64,000 bases of DNA, from the NCBI GenBank assembly GCA_963782495.1, contig CAWAJU010000003.1, positions 248,001-312,000 of the forward strand, given 5' to 3'. This DNA is from DASQBT01 sp963782495. GTDB lineage: Bacteria > Pseudomonadota > Gammaproteobacteria > Burkholderiales > Thiobacillaceae. The notes beneath the pieces were generated by a model. That model had not been told where the DNA came from and ran no database searches. It saw only the letters and a program-made list of their open reading frames with translations. A program made the position numbers and the translations under genes. Positions 59,942 through 64,000 of this stretch are shown in pieces (the stretch's first letter is position 1; the number at the start of each line of letters is the position of its first letter).

Positions 59942-60427
59942 ATGAAACCCGTTCTTGCCTTACTAATAATTCTATTTCCCTTGATCGCGTGGGGCGATCC
60001 TCCGCAAGACTACCCGTTCGTCAGCTATGACCAGGGACTCAAGACTGCGCATGCCTCAGGCAAACCGGTCTTTCTCTATTTTGGCCGCCTCGGCTGCGCC
60101 TGGTGCGCCCATACCAACAAGGAAACCTTTTCCAATCCGGCGCTTAGAAAACTCTACATCGATCATTACGTGCTGGTCTATGTCGATGCGGAGGGCTACA
60201 AGCGCGTGACCCTGCCCAGCGGCGAGCGGATCAGCGAGGCCGAACTGGGCGCGCGCTTCAAGGCCTTCGCCACGCCGCTGTTCGTCTACCTCACCCCGCA
60301 AGGAAAGGAAATCTTCAAGGCACCCGGGTTCAAGACGGTGCAGGATTTTCTCGACTTCGACCGCTACGTCACGGGGGGCTATTACAAGACCCAGACGCTG
60401 CTGGATTTCCTAAGCGGCAAGCAATGA
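59942..60427 (+). CDS. Exported thioredoxin-like protein (CAWC)
   Basis: This 161-residue protein has a signal peptide (MKPVLALLIILFPLIAWG) and a thioredoxin fold with C52-A-W-C55 in YFGRLGCAWCAHTNKETF. It has the SoxW/DUF255-like pattern, with FVYLTPQGKEIFKAPG after the active site. It would reduce or isomerise periplasmic disulfides. The stop overlaps the next gene start (ATGA at 60424), so the beta-propeller protein may be its partner. Confidence 0.85.
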   Translation: MKPVLALLIILFPLIAWGDPPQDYPFVSYDQGLKTAHASGKPVFLYFGRLGCAWCAHTNKETFSNPALRKLYIDHYVLVYVDAEGYKRVTLPSGERISEAELGARFKAFATPLFVYLTPQGKEIFKAPGFKTVQDFLDFDRYVTGGYYKTQTLLDFLSGKQ

Positions 60428-61671
60428 AGTGGCTGGCCTTGTTGTTATGCCTGTGGACAGGGCAGATTCAGGCAGGCTGGCAATTCGACGCACCGGTAGA
60501 TGTGTTGGAAGCCAGATCTGGCGTGTTCCCTCACCTGGATGCGGCCAACCGCCAGGGCCTGGCCGAATCCGGCGGCTGGGTGGCGGTCGCGTGGGAAGAT
60601 AACCGCAGCGGCGCGTCGCAGTGTTATGCGCGCTTCAAGGGACCCACAGAACCGGGTTTCGGGCTGGAGGTCCGCCTGTCGTCGAATGGCTGTATCGAAC
60701 CGGTAATTGTCGGCCTGGGGAATGGCCGCTTTGCCGCGGGCTGGGAAGAAGACGGGGCGGTCTGGGTCAATCAGGTGCAGCCCGGCAAGGCCGCCGCGCC
60801 GCGCAAGCTGAGTCAATCGGAAGCGGCCCAGATCACCTTGGCCTACGATACGCGCGCGGGACTCTTTGCTGCCTGGGTCGAGCGCAGCGGCGCTCATCTG
60901 CAGGTGCGGGTCGGCAAGCTGGCAACGGCCGGCGATGAAATCCATTTGGACCGCTCGGCGCCGGTGGAAGCGCAGCCGCCAATCGAGGACCAGGCCTATC
61001 CCGCCCTGGTGGTCAATACGGACGGCAGCGTGGTCGTGGTGTGGGAAGACCGGCGCTACAAGCACACGGTGATGCTGGTCGCGCATGCGCAGGATGGCGA
61101 ACATTTCAGCGCGCCTTACCGTCTGATCGATATCGTTCGCAGCACCATTTCCGGGCCCGGCGCAAAGCTCGGGGCAGGCATGGGCGCCATGCGGCCTACC
61201 GTGGCGCGCTGCGGACCCGTGCCCATATCCGACGCGGGAAATGTTTCGGGGGCGGGACCGTGCGTGGTGGCAGTTTGGCTGGACAAGCGGGATTTTCTAT
61301 CCGGCTACGACGTCTATGCCGCATTCAGCCCCAACGGTGGCGGGGCGTTTGGCCGCAACATCAAAGTGCAGGACAGCTTCGGCGACAGCATCGCGCAATG
61401 GCACGCCACAGTCGCCGCCAATTCACGGGGCCGTGTGGTGGCCGTGTGGGACGACGACCGCGACGGGAACGCTGACATCTGGCTCGCCGATTGGACCGGC
61501 AAAGCATACTCCGACAACGTGGCGGTGCCTGGCGCTTCAGGGGCTGGCTCTCAAACGGATCCGATGATCTATCTTGACGATGCGGGTCGATTGCATGTGA
61601 TCTGGCTCGATCAGGCCGATCCGGATTCGGCTGCACGCATTCGCTACGTTTCAGGCGTTTGGCGCAACTAG
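60424..61671 (+). CDS. Exported beta-propeller (sialidase/BNR-like) protein
   Basis: This 415-residue protein has a signal peptide (MKWLALLLCLWTGQIQAGWQ) and six or so repeats built around the Asp-box-like VAVAWEDNRSG, VVVVWEDRRYK, VVAVWLDKRDF, VVAVWDDDRDG and HVIWLDQADPD. These suggest a six-bladed propeller in the periplasm. Four cysteines could form disulfides managed by the coupled thioredoxin. No catalytic residues are assignable; a binding role is likely. Confidence 0.78.
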   Translation: MKWLALLLCLWTGQIQAGWQFDAPVDVLEARSGVFPHLDAANRQGLAESGGWVAVAWEDNRSGASQCYARFKGPTEPGFGLEVRLSSNGCIEPVIVGLGNGRFAAGWEEDGAVWVNQVQPGKAAAPRKLSQSEAAQITLAYDTRAGLFAAWVERSGAHLQVRVGKLATAGDEIHLDRSAPVEAQPPIEDQAYPALVVNTDGSVVVVWEDRRYKHTVMLVAHAQDGEHFSAPYRLIDIVRSTISGPGAKLGAGMGAMRPTVARCGPVPISDAGNVSGAGPCVVAVWLDKRDFLSGYDVYAAFSPNGGGAFGRNIKVQDSFGDSIAQWHATVAANSRGRVVAVWDDDRDGNADIWLADWTGKAYSDNVAVPGASGAGSQTDPMIYLDDAGRLHVIWLDQADPDSAARIRYVSGVWRN

Positions 61672-62010
61672 GTCCGCGGCCCTTGCGGAGAGCGGATCGA
61701 ACGTTCTGATGTTTGCCTGGCGGCTCCAGAACTCCGCGCGCTTACCGGATGTGCGTGCAGAGAAACAGTCAAACCAAAGAGCGCTGGATAACGCAGCAGT
61801 ATTGAAGACCGCAGCAGGAGCACGCGCCTGCACACACAGTGCGACGCAATGCCATGCCATGCTGTCGTGACCTTCCCTATTCCGGCCTCATCGATCAATG
61901 GTTATATGTCTGTCATATTTCAGTGCAATGATCCCTGATCAGCCTGGCGGCATGAGACATGGCGCGCGCCAGGCACGACAGCCAGCAATGGATTGGGTCA
62001 AGTGATCAGA
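61672..62010. other. Intergenic stretch, no gene seen
   Basis: About 340 bases between two plus-strand genes without a convincing frame. Minus-strand frames near 61651-61898 have skewed composition and no start signal. ATTTCAGTGCAATGATCCC near 61916 is the AT-rich part and may hold the next promoter. Confidence 0.45.
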
Positions 62011-62502
62011 ATGTCTTGCCAGCCCCGCACATTCATAAGAATCTGCCTCGCCATGTGCCGAAGCTATTTCCCGTTTTCACTGGGGCTCATGCTGTCATTC
62101 AATTGCCCTGCCCATGAGTTGCAAATATGCGCTGCAACGATGAGCGAGTTGAGGGCCATGCTCGGCGACCAGAATTTTCCGATGAAGTGGGAAGAGACCA
62201 CGATGGATGACGGCAAGCCTCTCGTGGTGTCAATTGCGGAGAACAAGGGTTCGCTTTTTCTGGAATTTACCAAAACCAGCGAGGGCCTTTGGGCGGAGAG
62301 TCCCGGCGTCATTTGCAAAACGGGCGCGGATCTCGAAGCCCAGTTCACAGGCGAGCAGATACACCTTGGACCGGCGGCCAACTGGGTGTTGCGCTATGCC
62401 TTGAGAAACGGCGGTAAATTCACGCTGACGAAGCTTGGGGCAGACCAGTTGCGCATAGCGACCAGCGGTTGGACAGGGGTCTTTTCTCCCAGCGCAAAAT
62501 AG
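62011..62502 (+). CDS. Small exported protein, unknown
   Basis: A 163-residue protein from ATG 62011, with a hydrophobic segment near residues 22-37 (RSYFPFSLGLMLSFNCPA) that reads as a signal peptide. The mature part is beta-rich (PLVVSIAENKGSLFLEFTK, IHLGPAANWVLRYALRNGGK). The family is unknown to me. A TTG at 61993 is the alternative start. It is convergent with the VOC gene. Confidence 0.7.
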   Translation: MSCQPRTFIRICLAMCRSYFPFSLGLMLSFNCPAHELQICAATMSELRAMLGDQNFPMKWEETTMDDGKPLVVSIAENKGSLFLEFTKTSEGLWAESPGVICKTGADLEAQFTGEQIHLGPAANWVLRYALRNGGKFTLTKLGADQLRIATSGWTGVFSPSAK

Positions 62503-62517
62503 GCCGACCGCCAGCCG

Positions 62518-63288
62518 TCACTTCGCTCCCACGACAGCGAACATTGCGCCCTGCGGATCGAGGCATTGGGCAATCCAGCTTCCGCCAGGAACCGACTCCG
62601 GGCCATTGAGCACCTGGCCGTGTCCGTTCTTCACGCGTGACAGCGCTGCATCGACCGAGTCCACGGCGAAATAATATAGCCAGTAGGATACGGGGGCTTG
62701 GGCCTCCCTGGTCATGATGCCGCCCACCGCCGCGCCGCCTGTGGCAAAGGTCTGATAGATCCCCATCGGACCCATATCGTGAGCTTCTGCCTTGGTCCAG
62801 CCGAACAGCGAGGAATAGAAGGCAAACGCACCTTCCACGTCGCCTGCATGCAATTCATGCCAGCCAATGTGGCCAGGCGTCATGGCTTTGGCGTCCGCAG
62901 GCGCCTTATTGCTTGATCCCTTGAAGAGGAAAAACGCTGCACCATAAGGGTCGGCAACAACAGCGAAGCGACCAACGCCGGGGATGTTTTCCGGTTCATG
63001 ATGAACCGTGCCACCCGCCGCCTGGACCCGCACTGCATAGCCATCGACGTCGTCGACGCCAACATAGCCGGACCAACTCGGCGGCACGCCCCGGGCCCGC
63101 AGATTACCCGGAAGCGGCATCAAGCCACCCACCATGACGGGTCCGGCAGAGAACAGCGTATAGCTGTGATCAATCATCCCGGAATCGGCGCTGGTCCATC
63201 CGATCACCGCGCGATAAAAAGACGCGGCCGCATCGATGTCGGTCGTCATCAGGTCATACCAAACAAATTTAGCAACAGAATGTGTCAT
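62518..63288 (-). CDS. Two-domain VOC (glyoxalase-like) protein
   Basis: This 256-residue protein consists of two VOC modules, residues 1-122 (KFVWYDLMTTDIDAAASFYR) and about 135-254 (HIGWHELHAGDVEGAFAFYS). Each begins with the beta-alpha-beta unit that carries metal ligands. Similar paired-VOC proteins are predicted hydroxylases or bleomycin-binding-like enzymes. No substrate can be named. Confidence 0.9.
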   Translation of the reverse strand: MTHSVAKFVWYDLMTTDIDAAASFYRAVIGWTSADSGMIDHSYTLFSAGPVMVGGLMPLPGNLRARGVPPSWSGYVGVDDVDGYAVRVQAAGGTVHHEPENIPGVGRFAVVADPYGAAFFLFKGSSNKAPADAKAMTPGHIGWHELHAGDVEGAFAFYSSLFGWTKAEAHDMGPMGIYQTFATGGAAVGGIMTREAQAPVSYWLYYFAVDSVDAALSRVKNGHGQVLNGPESVPGGSWIAQCLDPQGAMFAVVGAK

Positions 63289-63489
63289 GCGTATTCACTC
63301 CTTTCTTCAGTTGTAGCCTGCGTGGGACGGTGCTGGGCCCCATCTCCAGGCATTCCACAGTTCCTCATCAGTGGCGGTCAGGCTCGGCAACAGCTCTCAT
63401 GAACAATAGTCTTCTGTCAATTTGACAGCTTCATGGCGCCACGACGATATGTTGAAACCGTCCCGTGACGAGGTTTCCCGACCCAACGC

Positions 63490-63918
63490 TCATTTTGACC
63501 GGGCGGCATCAAGCAGAGCATTCAACTGTTTGAAGCGGGGCAACTGCACTTTCCGCGCCATAGCGCGCCCCTGGTCCTGCTTCCCGGCCATCAGCAAGGG
63601 CACGATGTCCTGATCGCGTGTCGCCTTGAACACATCCCAGACCTGCTTGAATTCCACGAGCTGCGCATGCTGTGCCTGTAGCGCCGGGTCCGCCAACGCC
63701 CGCTGCAAATTGGTATCGACCTCCTTGCTGGAAGCGAGCGCATCCTCATAGCGCATGTCCAGGGCGGTCTTGTCGGTTTCCGAAAGCATCGCCATGGTCT
63801 GTTGCCGGGACTGGTTCAGCTTGGTCTGAATATCCTCCACCTTCCCCGCGAAGGCCCCTGATGGCATCGCAAGAAGAAGGGGGATGGCTAGCAGCAACAA
63901 TCGATGACAGTGATTCAT
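63490..63918 (-). CDS. Exported helical protein (four-helix-bundle type)
   Basis: This 142-residue protein has a signal peptide (LLLLAIPLLLAMPSGAFA). An all-helical mature part (VEDIQTKLNQSRQQTMAMLS, VEFKQVWDVFKATRDQDIVP, ARKVQLPRFKQLNALLD) resembles the periplasmic sensor bundle of chemoreceptors and small stand-alone relatives. A ligand-binding or envelope role is possible. ATG 63918 lies near the right edge of the window. Confidence 0.72.
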   Translation of the reverse strand: MNHCHRLLLLAIPLLLAMPSGAFAGKVEDIQTKLNQSRQQTMAMLSETDKTALDMRYEDALASSKEVDTNLQRALADPALQAQHAQLVEFKQVWDVFKATRDQDIVPLLMAGKQDQGRAMARKVQLPRFKQLNALLDAARSK

Positions 63919-64000
63919 GGTGGACAGTTCCCATCAAGACGACAACGCACCGGTCTTCCGAAGGATGCTGGTTTCATGATAGCAGTGCCAGCGGAGCGGA

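Noticed and set aside
1..64000. CRISPR array
   Set aside because: No regularly spaced direct repeats with unique spacers are present; the repeats seen are palindromes, att sites or tandem units.

Overview
The window looks like chromosome of a betaproteobacterium, most likely a Nitrosomonadales-type autotroph. It is GC-rich and carries classical gene orders (tRNA-Leu/rimP/nusA/infB/rbfA/truB, rpsO-pnp, uvrC-pgsA-tRNA Gly-Cys-Leu). A CbbY-like sugar phosphatase, a rhodanese, a SulP transporter and a NarX/NarL-like pair fit a Calvin-cycle, sulfur or nitrogen oriented lifestyle. The placement is inference from gene content; there is no rRNA in the window.

Region 1 (about 1-8147) is an integron. 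An intI-type tyrosine recombinase (7164-8147, + strand) reads away from an array of small, mostly minus-strand genes separated by palindromic attC sites whose outer boxes fit or nearly fit RYYYAAC...GTTRRRY. The array is heavily decayed. A RelE/HigB-like toxin has an internal deletion beside an intact antitoxin. A BrnT-like toxin survives only as its 3' end beside an intact CopG-type antitoxin. A DUF4823 lipoprotein gene has an in-frame stop. An IS21-family element (4022-6534) cuts a further cassette gene.

Region 2 (8165-15088) is ordinary chromosome: intergenic palindromic repeats, recR, a stand-alone oxygen-binding di-iron protein, purB, an exported rhodanese, a CnoX-like thioredoxin/TPR protein, and three exported Pro/Tyr/Gly-rich proteins.

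Region 3 (15089-24825) is a 9.7-kb integrative element in tRNA-His. A 47-bp direct repeat marks attL and attR, and a 25-bp repeat with two TGCTTACCGT units lies inside each end. It encodes a P4-type integrase, an AlpA-like regulator, a replication protein, a DnaB-type helicase, many start/stop-overlapping small genes and an HK97-like major capsid protein. No terminase, portal, protease or tail gene is visible, so it resembles a phage satellite. Its right end carries a DUF2335 membrane protein and two minus-strand cargo genes lying between two near-identical terminator hairpins.

Region 4 (24780-63918) is core chromosome: tRNA His-Arg-Pro, folD, cbbY-like, dksA, a TctDE-like two-component pair, pnp-rpsO, a decayed gap, truB-rbfA-infB-nusA-rimP, tRNA Leu-Cys-Gly, pgsA, uvrC, a tautomerase, a family 5-like uracil-DNA glycosylase, a CDF zinc transporter, nagZ, acpS and a radical SAM protein. 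After these come a periplasmic serine protease, tRNA-Ser, a large conserved protein, NUDIX, DUF2252, SulP, a NarX/NarL-like pair, an EI24/CysZ-like protein, mog, an exported thioredoxin with a beta-propeller, a VOC protein and two small exported proteins. A 264-bp MITE-like palindromic element sits at 28666-28929.
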